A stretch of DNA of 19,381 nucleotides from Flavobacteriales bacterium (GTDB taxonomy: Bacteria; Bacteroidota; Bacteroidia; Flavobacteriales_D; Sanyastnellaceae). The stretch lies in the NCBI GenBank assembly GCA_016722445.1, contig JADKIZ010000020.1:1-19381 (forward strand), in the 5' to 3' direction. The notes below the pieces were generated by a model. The model was not told the origin of the DNA. It saw nothing but the letters and a program-made list of their open reading frames with translations, and searched no databases. Position numbers and translations under genes: made by a program. Below are positions 1 through 8,212 of the stretch, piece after piece (within the stretch, counting starts at the first letter, position 1; the number at the start of each line of letters is the position of its first letter).

Positions 1-295
1 GAATAGCGAAACTACTTTGGACATATTATTCCGCACAGGATTATGGCGAAAAAGAATGCATTCAGGATGAAAGCCTACCATCGTCTTGTGACATCGCGAT
101 GCAATGGCACAAGAAACTCAAACGTTGTGAGAAAACATTTGAACTTGGATTCTATAATATGCACAATCAAGAATCCATTCTACTATTATATTGATTCGAC
201 CTGGCGATTCAAATAGTGGCAAGGTGACCAACAAGCTCATGCAGATGTCACTCTTTCCTACCCTTCCAAGTTTTACATGGACCTATAAATGGTAA
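1..295 (+). CDS. TonB-dependent receptor, C-terminal fragment (frameshifted)
   Basis: This is the last part of an outer-membrane TonB-dependent receptor whose start lies outside the window. It is read by switching frames. Around positions 67-100 the sequence encodes RMKAYHR, followed by DIAMQWHKKLKR and TFELGFYNMHNQ. The next piece is NPFYYYIDST, and the last is QMSLFPTLPSFTWTYKW ending in TAA at 293-295. The order 'RMxAYHRLD..W.KK..R' / 'YNxYNxxNP.YYY' / 'SLFPxLPSxTxxYKW' is the usual end of Bacteroidota receptors and closes with an aromatic barrel strand. The DUF4249 lipoprotein gene starts 5 bases downstream, which is the classic partner arrangement and supports the call. At least three frame changes occur in 295 bases; I read these as sequencing indels. 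The substrate cannot be told from this fragment. Confidence 0.72.
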
Positions 296-300
296 TCACG

Positions 301-1099
301 ATGAAAAAATATCATATACCTGTCATTTGTTTTGTTTTTGATGACATTGTCATCCTGCCAGATGATGGTGGAAGTGGACGTTCCCAAACAAGATCCGAAG
401 TTGGTTGTCTTCTGTTTTCTAACCCCAGATGATGAAAAGATCCGGGTGATCGTGCGCACGAGTTCACCGCTTTTCTCTGATGAAAATCTCGACAGTTGGT
501 CCGTGAAGGATGATGCAACAGTGACATTATCCCGTCCAAATCAATCGGTAAACATTCCATTCGTGGTGGATATGCTCACGTACGAGCCGGATGCGGGCGT
601 CATTTCGATCATACTAGGAGAAACCTATCAATTGAGGCGGTGAGTGCCCTGGTTGGCAAACCTGTGATCGCTACTACAAGAGTTCCATTGCAGATTCCGG
701 TTTTTACAGTGAATACAGTAACCCAATCTGAACAAACCAATCAAAACGGTTATACGGAGCTCGTTCACAAATTTGATCTGAGATGGTTAGATACACCTGG
801 GCAAGAGGACTTGCGAAGTGAGTATACAGCGATATGAATCAGAACTGTATTTCCGGTAACGGACAGCATCATGACGGAGAAACGGTTGCGATCAGTCCTA
901 TTGTGTTGAAGGTAGTCCGGATGGCGGCACACAAGAACCATTTCGGGTCTACCTGTTACATTGCCACATTACAGAAGATTACGACCTGTACAAAATTCTG
1001 GAAAACCTCACTTTGGTGATCCGTTTTCAGAGCCATCAATATACAGCAATACCGGAAAACGGATTGGCGTGCTTACCTCTTCATGCTGGAAGTTCATAA
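301..1099 (+). CDS. DUF4249 family lipoprotein (frameshifted)
   Basis: Reconstructed DUF4249 protein, a surface or periplasmic lipoprotein family found beside TonB-dependent receptors. Its biochemical role is not established. ATG at 301 gives MKKYHIPVICFV; after a one-base correction in the T-rich run near 330 it continues FLMTLSSC, a lipobox with Cys as the lipid anchor. Next come VDVPKQDPKLVVFCFL and a beta-rich stretch ending in GETYQLR, then VSALVGKPVIATTRVP, matching the family pattern 'GKTYxLxVSAPGYxxVxATTxVP'. The frame changes near 640, near 835 and again after that. The end is recognisable as DPFSEPSIYSNT / ENGLAC, matching the family's 'PFSEPxxxYSNIxxGxG' motif, and TAA is at about 1097-1099. 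Expected length is about 265 residues, slightly short for the family. The exact C-terminus is uncertain. Confidence 0.7.
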
Positions 1100-1131
1100 T
1101 AATCATTCTATAACAACCACAAAAAGGATGT

Positions 1132-1620
1132 TCAGAATCTAACCATTTTTTCTGCATGATCGTTTAAGAGTCGAAGTGCACGTCGTCCACTACCCAACAT
1201 TTTCGCCAGCATTCTTATCGATGTCGACAATTCTAGGTTGGGATAGTGAACCATGAGCCGCAATAACGCAAGACGCCAGTGGATGTTCTTCACCGCGTAG
1301 ATTTCCAGCGTGACCGTCTGATACAACTGATGATTCCCGCCCTTTTTCCCTGGAATACTATGGTGGGATGGCATCCAGGAAGGTTTTTAGAATAATTCGG
1401 ATTAACTTCCATTGTACCGGAATGATGAATACAAATACTTTCCGCAGGAGCGATGAATTCATCGACGATTGCTTGCATGTCAGCACCGACAGTTTTATAT
1501 ATATCCCGACGCAAAAATCCCACCGGCATTTGTCCCATTGAAAAAACCTAACGTCGGCTCCTTTTATCTTTTAAAATTTGATGGTATTCTTCGGAAACAT
1601 CCTCTGGAACGAGAATTGTT
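1132..1620 (-). pseudogene. Unidentified broken coding stretch
   Basis: A minus-strand coding stretch that I do not recognise, split over at least three frames. Reading from 1620 downwards, one frame gives TILVPEDVSEEYHQILKDK followed by GADVRFF. A second frame (1538 downwards) gives an 82-residue stretch containing RRDIYKTVGADMQAIVDEF and HHSGTMEVNPNYSKNLPG. A third frame (1374 downwards) gives an 80-residue stretch with VTLEIYAVKNIHWRLALLRL and ends RRALRLLNDHAEKMVRF at the stop at 1132. The pieces follow one another smoothly at the frame crossings, as in one protein of roughly 150 residues or more broken by indels. No catalytic motif is evident and no family is proposed. It converges with the DUF4249 gene. 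The label pseudogene only records that no intact frame exists; sequencing error is equally possible. Confidence 0.4.
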
Positions 1621-2012
1621 GTGATTGGTCGATGAGATGATGTGGTGACATGCGGTGAGCAAAAATAATGGTAACAGAACAAGTCAACATGTAGTATTGT
1701 TCAATTGGGAAATCATGATGGAATTGGCCATTTGATGATCTAGAACCAATGGAACGCCCAAGTCATCTCCGTTACCAACTACACCTCATTTTGCCATGCT
1801 TTAGAAGACGGCACATGGAGCAGAACTATCACACCAACATTTGAGATTTACCAGCATTGGAACTTGAGAAATTCTCAACATCTATATAGACGAACATCGC
1901 ACCTGCTGGTTTATTATGCATATAGCATTCCACTCAATTTTCATTTAGTTGCTTCCAAATAGATAGAAATCTTCTTCCTTGGAACCTGATCGTTCACATT
2001 TCGAGAAGCAGT
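1621..2012. other. Stretch without a supported gene
   Basis: About 390 bases between the broken minus-strand coding stretch and the toxin gene. Stops are frequent in all frames. Some short minus-strand segments look protein-like, for example GNGDDLGVPLVLDHQM near 1720-1770, and may belong to the upstream part of the broken gene at 1132-1620, but I could not join them with confidence. No repeat, RNA gene or clear promoter was seen. Confidence 0.4.
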
Positions 2013-2284
2013 TCAATAATTATGGAAAACATGATAGATGTCCTTTCGATGAATAACTTTGCGAAAAGAACAGTATTGTTTTTGCTAGAAAAACCAACTC
2101 TGTAATCTCCGATTCGAGCTCTATATGCAGACTTATGGCCTGATAGTTTTTTGATGTGTGGAATATTATTAAGATTATCCTCCAATTCCATTTGGAGGAT
2201 AAGTTTCGTCAAGTTCTTTTTGACCGAAATAGATGAAATGTGATCCAAGTCTTTCGAAAATCTATTCAGAAACTCGACCTTCAT
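2013..2284 (-). CDS. RelE/ParE-family toxin (one frameshift near the end)
   Basis: Toxin component of a type II toxin-antitoxin system; RelE/ParE-fold toxins act as ribosome-dependent mRNA nucleases or gyrase inhibitors, and which applies here cannot be told. The protein starts MKVEFLNRFSKDLDHI and contains the family core IKKLSGHKSAYRARIGDYRVGF (split here as KKLSGHKSAYRARI plus GDYRVGF), with the basic/aromatic residues typical of the fold. As read, the frame runs to 1994 with a non-family tail. Restoring one A in the run near 2048 gives LFAKVIHRKDIYHVFHNY and a stop at 2013, a normal RelE ending and a normal length of 90 residues. The start ATG overlaps the reconstructed antitoxin stop (TAATG), so the pair is translationally coupled. 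Confidence 0.85.
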
Positions 2285-2471
2285 TATTTAAGCTTTTGGA
2301 GTATCGAGCTTTAGATACCTTGGTTTTGTCCATGATTTCAACAATTTTGACAAAACCCAAATCCTCTAATTCTTCCTCAGTCAGTAGCTGAAGATATTCC
2401 AAGCTTTTAAGCAAGTCGTGAATAAACTTATAATCGCTTGAATTCTTTGGGGTTATGACCATGGCCTTCAT
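2284..2471 (-). CDS. Antitoxin of the RelE/ParE pair (one frameshift near the end)
   Basis: Small antitoxin upstream of the toxin, in the usual antitoxin-first order. The sequence starts MKAMVITPKNSSDYKFIHDL, then LLKSLEYLQLLTEEELEDLG, and has a basic C-terminal segment. This matches the short Bacteroidota antitoxins of the 'VVxPKNxxEFKFIxDLLKKL' type that pair with RelE-like toxins; they are presumed to bind and block the toxin and to autoregulate the operon. As given, the frame runs on to 2262 and would overlap the toxin by 23 bases. Adding one base in the codon after Ala-Arg (near 2300) gives KVSKARILQKLK and TAA at 2284-2286, whose last A is the first base of the toxin ATG. This gives 62 residues and a canonical stop/start overlap, so I treat the long form as an indel artefact. 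Confidence 0.78.
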
Positions 2472-2826
2472 AAAGCGAAACTACAAAATTCTATCTATTC
2501 TCAAACTCTTTCATGCTATCTTTCTTATTGTTTTCGACGAACATTAAGTCGTTTTTTCGTGTAGGATGCAATGTGGTTCCTATTTCCCAAAATGTCAAAA
2601 TTCTGTGAAACAAAAATTCCGGAGCATACCTTGGACTTTATCAACATTTTTGCGGCGAAATGATTGGTTTGAAGAAAGAATTCATTCAACCGATAGGTTC
2701 AATCGCCTCACAACCAGCCATAGCAGATAACCTATCAACGGCCTATCCACAAAGGACGTGGTACAACTTCGAGCGTGTGAAACCGTGAAACCCCTTGTTT
2801 CACTATACTTTCGTGGGCTTCGCGTT
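2472..2826. other. Intergenic region between divergent genes with parS-like and DnaA-box-like motifs
   Basis: A 355-base divergent intergenic region between the antitoxin (minus) and the hydrolase-parAB cluster (plus), with no supported gene. It holds four copies of the ParB half-site heptamer GTGAAAC or its complement GTTTCAC: 2605-2611, 2777-2783, 2785-2791 and 2797-2803. The last two form an inverted repeat. It also holds two 9-mers one base away from the DnaA box TTATNCACA: TTATCAACA at 2638-2646 and CTATCCACA at 2743-2751. Promoters for both directions should lie here, but I see no convincing Bacteroidota -33/-7 pair. Confidence 0.45.
2777..2803. promoter_or_regulatory. Cluster of ParB (parS-like) half-sites / inverted repeat
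   Basis: Three half-sites in 27 bases: GTGAAAC at 2777-2783, GTGAAAC at 2785-2791 and GTTTCAC at 2797-2803. The second and third form a perfect 7-bp inverted repeat around the 5 bases CCCTT. The widely conserved parS is TGTTTCACGTGAAACA, built from the same half-sites in the other order (GTTTCAC then GTGAAAC). No intact 16-bp parS is seen, so this is either a degenerate ParB-binding region or a hairpin in the leader of the cluster. Its place just upstream of the genes including parA and parB is the main argument for the first reading. Confidence 0.35.
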
Positions 2827-3209
2827 ATGAAATACAATGTATTACGGTCACAGCACATTTTTATTGAAATCGAAAACGCCAGATTCTTTTTCGATCCGTT
2901 CATTTCACCTAATGAGTTGGCGAAGGCATAGATATCAACAGCATCAAATGCGATTATGTCCCGCTTTCTCATGGGCACGGTGACCATGTGGCAGATGTTG
3001 GGGCTTTCCTCTGCATGGGCGACAATTTCACTATGGGTGTGGATGATGCCATCATTGCGGCGGATTTTATCCAATGCAATAAAATCACGGGAATGCACTT
3101 TGATACTTTCCCCTATATCAAAATCGATCACCAAAAGACAATTCAAAAATTCGATGAATCCGGAAAAACACTTGTTCTCCCGGAAATCGGAAAAACTTAC
3201 GAGGTTTAA
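2827..3209 (+). CDS. UPF0173-family metal-dependent hydrolase, internally deleted and frameshifted
   Basis: A metallo-beta-lactamase-fold hydrolase of the UPF0173 type; the substrate is unknown for the family. After correcting indels the order is M-K then YYGHSTF, then IEIENARFFFDPFISPNELA, then DINSIKCDYVPLSHGHGDHV with the metal-binding HxHxDH motif (SHGHGDH). The C-terminal half is intact in one frame from 2988: GDNFTMGVDDAIIAADFI, HFDTFPYIKID and KTLVLPEIGKTYEV, ending at 3209. Family members are about 226 residues, but only about 128 can be encoded here. The region between the HxHxDH motif and 'FLCMGDNF' (normally about 100 residues with further metal ligands) is missing, in frame, at about 2986-2991. 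Such a protein could not be active. An assembly deletion fits the other errors nearby, but a real deletion is not excluded. The parA gene begins 36 bases later on the same strand. Confidence 0.82.
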
Positions 3210-3245
3210 ACAAAACCTGAACAACCAAGTCATCATAAAACAAAC

Positions 3246-4053
3246 ATGGGTAAATCATCACCACAGCCAACCAGAAAGGCGGTGTCGGAAAAACCACCAC
3301 AGCAATCAATCTTGCTGCTCTGGGCGTTCTCGAGTATAAAACACTTCTCGTGGATGCTGATCCTCAGGCTAACGCCACCAGTGGTGTAGGCATTGATCCT
3401 AAAAGTGTGAAAGCGGGCATTTATGAATGCCTCGTGAATGACATCAATCCAAAGGATTTGGTGATCACTACTGAAAACCCGAATCTCGATCTCATTCCTT
3501 CTCACATCGATCAGGTGGGAGCGGAAATTGAGTTGATCAACATTAACAATCGTGAGTATATGATGCGCAGCGCCCTCGGCAAAGTGCGTGATGAATACGA
3601 TTTTGTGATCATCGATTGTTCTCCTTCTCTTGGACTTGTTACGGTGAATGCACTTCCAGCTTCTGACGCCGTGGTTGTTCCTGTTCAATGCGAATATTTC
3701 GCCCTTGAAGGACTTGGAAAATTGCTCAATACCATCAAAATTGTTCAGCAAAAACTGAATACTGACCTGACCATCGAGGGCATTTTGCTCACCATGTATG
3801 ACTCTCGTCTTCGCTTGAGCAATCAGGTGGTTGAAGAAGTAAAAATGCACTTCCAGGAAATGGTTTTTGATACCATCATCCACAGAAATACGACATTGGG
3901 GGCATGCCAAGCTTCGGACAAACCATTCTCATGCATGATGCGAGCTGCAAAGGTTCGGTGAACTATCTGAATCTTGCCCGCGAAATTCTCCAGAAGAATG
4001 AAATGACCAAGATGAGCAACGACGAGAAATACATCAACATTGAAAATGGCTAA
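3246..4053 (+). CDS. parA: Chromosome-partitioning ATPase ParA/Soj (frameshifted)
   Basis: ParA-type Walker ATPase that works with ParB and parS to segregate the chromosome on the nucleoid. ATG 3246 reads M-G-K; restoring one A at about 3252 gives IITTANQKGGVGKTTTAINL, with the deviant Walker A KGGVGKTTT. The main frame continues with LLVDADPQANATSG (Walker A'), VIIDCSPSLGLVTVNAL (Walker B), and CEYFALEGLGKLLNTI. Near 3900 the frame changes, and the reconstructed end is APSFGQTILMHDA, NYLNLAREIL and a TAA at 4051-4053. That gives about 269 residues, normal for the family. The parB ATG lies inside the last codons (ATGGCTAAG), so the two genes overlap and are coupled. Strong family match throughout. 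Breaks in this usually essential gene point to sequencing error. Confidence 0.95.
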
Positions 4054-4969
4054 GAAACCAGCACTGGAAGAGGACTCGCGCGCTGCTCGACAACTCCTGC
4101 TTCAACAAAGACAGGCACCGTTGCAGGCCACACCGCCAAAACTGATGTGGCTGATTGCGGAATTACCAAAACGACCGTGGAAATCGGCAATGTTGCCGGT
4201 CCAATTTCCATGCTTCGTATTTCACAGATCGAAGCAACCATTCCAACCGCGTCAGGAATTTGATATGGCGATGAAAGAACTCGCTCAGAGTATCAAAGAA
4301 TTGGATTGATCCAGCCGATTACCGTACGGAAAATTTCAGCACAGAAATATCAGATCATCAGGTGGTGAGCGCCGTTTTAGGGCGTCAGAAATCGCTGGTC
4401 TGGATGAAGTTCCTGTTTAGTGCGCACCCGCAAATGACCAGGAAATGCTGGAGCTCGCTTGCCAGAAAACATTCAACGTGAAAAATCTGAATGCCATCGA
4501 AGTGGCCATCAGTTATAAAAGACTCATGCTGAATGTAATCTCACCACGGAGAAATTGCTGAACGTGTGGTAAAGACCGCACCACAGTGACGAACTACGTG
4601 CGATTGCTCAAATTACCGCCTGAGATTCAAATCGGCATCATCGAACGGAAGATTTCAATGGGTCATGCCCGCGCACTGATCAATACTGAGCCTGAAGCGA
4701 AACAACTGAAAATTTACAAACTCATTCTTGAGAAAGACTTGAGTGTTCGTAAAGTTGAAGAACTCGCCAAAGAAGACGATGCGCCGCGTTTGTTCAGAAC
4801 AGAAAAAACAGTGATGCCTCTGGAATTCCAGAAAATGCAGGCTGATCTGCGTTTGAAATTTGGCAAAAAGGCTAAACTTCAGCGCAATGAACACGGACTT
4901 GGCAAGCTTGAAATTCCATTTGCGACAGACGATGATCTGATTCGTATTGTGGATATGCTTGAGTTGTAG
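4046..4969 (+). CDS. parB: Chromosome-partitioning protein ParB/Spo0J (frameshifted)
   Basis: ParB CTPase/DNA-binding protein that loads at parS and spreads along DNA. The start MAKKPAL (ATG 4046) is the common start of Bacteroidota ParB. After several frame corrections it is followed by GTVAG, ISMLRISQIEA, NPFQPRQEFDMAMKELAQSI, IQPITVRKIS, the CTP-binding motif GERRFRAS, EIAGLDEVPV, NLNAIEVAISYKRLM, then GKDRTTVTNYVRLLKLPPEI of the helix-turn-helix region. From 4586 the frame is clean: ERKISMGHARALIN, LIYK-like linker, DLSVRKVEELAKED, and a C-terminal dimerisation part ending VDMLEL at 4969. I count at least five frame changes before 4586. Total length of about 308 residues is normal. A parS-like half-site cluster lies 1.2 kb upstream. 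Confidence 0.93.
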
Positions 4970-5049
4970 TTGCTCGGGTAAATTGTTCGTGAAATTTTGC
5001 CAACCCAACAATAAAAGACCAGGAGTGTGGATTAACCATACTCTTCTTT

Positions 5050-5696
5050 ATGGTGAAAACATTGAGTGTACTGATGATCTTCTCTGCCTCTTTATGGAAA
5101 GCAAAGCCCATGCTCAACAAGATACCACCGCATTGCGGCTTGATTCACTTACACTGTCACAAGACAGTATTTTCATACCTGATACTTCTAAATTCAAAAC
5201 CGAATTCAGGAAAATTCAGTATGCGCTGGCACACCTATCCTCACCACCCTCTTCAGTGCACCATTTATTCGGCAGCGTTGCTGGACTTGGACAGATTTAC
5301 AATGGCCATAAGAAAGAAGGTTCGTTGTTCAGGAAATACTGGAAGGTTCCAATTGTTTATGGTGGAATCGCCACCTGTGTCGCCTTCATTGGTTACAACA
5401 CCAAAAAATATCACTTCTATAAAGGTCAATACATTGCTTTGAATGATGATGATCCCAATACCGTTACAGACCGTGAATATGATCCAATTCAATTGAACAA
5501 AGTTCAGGAGCAATATCACCGTTGGATGGACGCTATATGTGTTTGGCTGGATTGTTTGTGTTACAATCATCGATGCCAATGTTGATGCGCATTGTTCTAC
5601 TATGATGTGGGCGATGATTTGAGCATGTCAATCCGTCCATCATTGATTTATACCGGAGAGATAAAGCCGGGCATCGGGATAGGATTACACTTTTAA
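5050..5696 (+). CDS. DUF5683 domain-containing membrane protein (frameshifted)
   Basis: Member of DUF5683, a Bacteroidota envelope family of unknown function commonly found between parB and dapB. ATG 5050 starts a signal-like segment MVKTLSVLMIFSASLWK; one frame change near 5100 leads into AHAQQDTTALRLDSL. The family core follows: TIYSAAL, GLGQIYN, KYWKVPIVYGGIATCVAFIG (a hydrophobic segment), YHFYKGQYIALNDDDPNTV and KVQEQYHRW. After another break near 5530 the end reads DDLSMSIRPSLIYTGEI-like sequence and PGIGIGLHF with TAA at 5694-5696. 'IIDANVDAHFFDYDVxDDLSMSIRP' is the usual family ending and is visible in pieces. The segment NGHKKEGSLFRKYW between GLGQIYN and KVPIVY is longer than the short 'NKKYWKIP' I expect there. 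dapB follows after 11 bases. Confidence 0.85.
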
Positions 5697-5707
5697 ATTT
5701 ACACGAA

Positions 5708-6414
5708 ATGAAAATTGCTATTTCCGGATACGGTAAAATGGGTAAAGAAAGCGAAGAGTTTCTGGTGAAGCGCGGACACACGAAATCACTGGCGTTCAAC
5801 CTCGCAAACCCACACAAAGCCGATGATCTAAAAGGAACAGATGTCGTGATTGAATTCAGCGAACCAAATGTTGCCGTCGATAACATATTCAAATGTTTTG
5901 AATCGAATGTGCCAGTGGTGGTCGGAACAACCGGATGGTACCCGTTTGCCAGAGGTGCGCGAAGCATGTTTATCCGATAACCAGTCCGTGTTTTATGCCA
6001 CCAATTTTTCGATTGGTGTCAATGTGGTTTTTGACCTGAACAAACAATTGGCGAAAAGCATGGATGCGTATGAGGAATACGAACCGGGTATTCTTGAGGT
6101 GCATCATTTGGCGAAACTGGACAAACCAAGCGGGACGGCCATCACGCTTGCAGAAGGCATCATGGAGAATATACCTCGCCAAACGAAGTGGGTAAACCAT
6201 CCGGCGGAACATCCGGATGAACTGACCATCATTCTCAACGCGAAGGTGAAGTACCGGGTACTCATGTCATGAATTACACATCTCAAGTTGATAACATCAG
6301 TTTGGTTCATCAGGCTGTGAACAGAAAAGGTTTGCTTAGCGGTGCCGCTGCTGAATGTATACACGGCAAAAAGGTATTTTTACCATGAATGATATGCTCA
6401 ATTTTAATTTATAG
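5708..6414 (+). CDS. dapB: 4-hydroxy-tetrahydrodipicolinate reductase DapB (frameshifted)
   Basis: DapB reduces (4S)-4-hydroxytetrahydrodipicolinate with NAD(P)H in the cytoplasm, on the path to meso-diaminopimelate for peptidoglycan and to lysine. The N-terminus MKIAISGYGKMGKE carries the Rossmann GxGxMG motif. DVVIEFSEPNVAVDN and VVVGTTGWY are the family's nucleotide-site motifs. After a frame change near 5940 the second frame carries ATNFSIGVNVVFDLN, EVHHLAKLDKPSGTA (catalytic His-His and Lys, and substrate-binding SGTA), and ELTI. A further change near 6240 gives EGEVPGTHVMNYTSQVDNIS and VNRKGLLSGAAAE, then IFTMNDMLNFNL and TAG at 6412-6414. The total of about 235 residues is typical. lepB starts 12 bases downstream, so the two are probably cotranscribed. 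Confidence 0.95.
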
Positions 6415-6426
6415 AAGAATAAAATA

Positions 6427-8063
6427 ATGATTCCTGATAATTCCTCATCGCCCTCATCCTCGTTTATTCCATTACCCTGCCTTCATTATTGAAGAGGGCT
6501 GGATTAAGTTCAACATTGGGATACATTCCAATTGCGAACTTTTTCCCATTACTTAAAATGATCAAAAGACCATGGTGGTGGTTTTTTCTTTTGCTATCAC
6601 CGGGTGTCAATCTGTTGATGCTCGTGATCATCAATGTTGAATTGGGAATTTCATTCGGTAAAAGAAAACCAGGCGAACAATGGTTCTTTGGTGCATTACC
6701 ATGGTATGCTCTTTTCAAACTAGCCTATCAGGAAAAAGAAGTTGCTTATGTGGGTCCGCGCGATTGGACAGGAAAGAAAAAGAGTTTCGGACGTGAATGG
6801 GGTGAAGCCATCGTATTCGCGGTGATCGCTGCTTCTGTGATCAGAACATTCTTCATTGAAGCATTCACCATCCCTACTCCATCGATGGAGAAAAGTATGT
6901 TGGTAGGCGATTATCTCTTCGTGAGTAAACTGAGTTATGGTCCGAAATCCCGCAGACTCAATGAGTATTCTTTTGTTCACAATGCTATGCCGGGAAGCAT
7001 GACCAACAGTTATGTGGACTGGTTCAGCCTCCCCTACTTCAGACTTCCTGGTCTTGGTCATGTGGAAAGATTCGACCCTGTTGTTTTCAATTTCCCGAAT
7101 GGAGATACCATTATGGTCGATCCTTTTTATGCGGGACATGATTATTATAGTTACGTGAGAAAAGAAGGAATGTTTGTCTCTGGTTCTGTAGCAAATTATT
7201 TTAAGTCACCAGAAAAGTTTGATCAAATGGCGCGGAATAATTTTGCATTGAAAAAACACATGTAAATTTGTGCGAGAGAAAAGGGTGTCAGGAGTTATCC
7301 TATTTCGGGAATTCGTCGAGACCAATGGACAAGAAAGAAAACTACGTGAAGCGCTGCATCGGTTTACCGGGTGAAAATCTGAAAATCGTGAACAGGCAAG
7401 TTCATATCAACGATCAGCCTATTGATAATCCTCATGGGATGATGTATAGCTATTTGTTCCGGGTAAAAAGTCTGACAGTGCTTGATAAAATATACAAGGA
7501 ATTCAAGGTTAACAGAGGAGACCGCAACTACAGTACAGATGATATCACTCAGGAAGTGGTTGGTATGTCATCTTTCACCCAAGAAGATTATGAGCAATTA
7601 AAATTATATCGGTGTTATTTCCATTGAAGTGAGTAACGATACCGTGAATGATGAACCACTGGCGATTTATCCAAATTCAAATCTCGCACCTTTCAATACC
7701 TGGACAAGAGATAACCTCGGTCCGATCCATATTCCAGCCAAAGGGGAAACCATTCAACTGACACCGGAAAACATTGCTTTGTATAAACGTGTCATTTCCG
7801 TTTATGAAAACAATGATTGGGTTGAACGCGATGGCGGCATATTCATCAATGGTGTGGCTGCTACAAGTTACACCTTCAAACAAGATTATTATTGGATGAT
7901 GGGAGATAACAGACACCAAAGTGCTGATTCACGCTATTGGGGTTTTGTGCCTGAAGACCACGTTGTTGGAAAGCCTGTATTCACTTGGTTCTCTAAAGAG
8001 AATTTGGAATATCAGGAGACTGGGGAGATTCGGTGGTCGAGGATGTTTAGAATGGTGAAATGA
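6427..8063 (+). CDS. lepB: Signal peptidase I with N-terminal hydrophobic domain (frameshifted)
   Basis: Inner-membrane serine protease that removes signal peptides after Sec export. The likely start is ATG 6427; after a frame change the N-terminal segment reads FLIALILVYSITLPSLLKRA, with SSTLGYIPIANFFPLL and a second hydrophobic stretch near WWWFFLLLSPGVNLLML. This extra region is usual in Bacteroidota LepB. The catalytic domain begins AVIAASVIRTFFIEAFTIP followed by TPSMEKSMLVGDYLFVSK, where the Ser of PSME is the nucleophile. After breaks between about 7240 and 7325, RPMDKKENYVKRCIGLPGE carries the general-base Lys region. From 7629 the frame is clean: DYYWMMGDNRHQSADSRYWG (box E) and VPEDHVVGKPVF. 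The reconstructed length of about 545 residues fits this subgroup. The stop TGA (8061-8063) lies inside the first unit of a heptamer array. Confidence 0.94.
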
Positions 8064-8101
8064 ATTATGAATTATGAATTATGAATTATGAAGTATGAAT
8101 T
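8060..8101 (+). repeat. Tandem heptamer array ATGAATT, six units
   Basis: Six consecutive 7-bp units: ATGAATT four times (8060-8087), ATGAAGT (8088-8094) and ATGAATT (8095-8101). The first unit contains the lepB stop codon. The same heptamer family occurs in the opposite orientation at 10347-10402. Confidence 0.9.
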
Positions 8102-8144
8102 ATTAGATGAGAATTGAATGAGAAGGTCATATGTAGGCGGGGAG

Positions 8145-8172
8145 TTTTAAATTTTGAATTTTAAATATTAAA
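8145..8172 (+). repeat. Tandem heptamer array TTTTAAA, four units
   Basis: Four 7-bp units: TTTTAAA, TTTTGAA, TTTTAAA and TATTAAA. It sits in the lepB to M16-protease gap, 43 bases after the ATGAATT array, and resembles on the opposite strand the TTAAATT units at 9738-9758. Confidence 0.75.
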
Positions 8173-8212
8173 TCATTTCATTATTGCCGTCGGCGTGGTT
8201 GTGTAGGAGAAC

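Noticed and set aside
2682..3236. Minus-strand open frame of 184 codons over the hydrolase region
   Set aside because: The plus strand encodes the UPF0173 motifs; the minus-strand translation resembles no family and its openness follows from the opposite gene.
3233..3910. Long minus-strand open frame of 225 codons
   Set aside because: It is antisense to parA, whose Walker motifs and family sequence are unmistakable on the plus strand.
5940..8000. Programmed ribosomal frameshifting in dapB or lepB
   Set aside because: Breaks are numerous, in both directions, not at slippery heptamers, and shared by all neighbouring genes; indel error explains them better.
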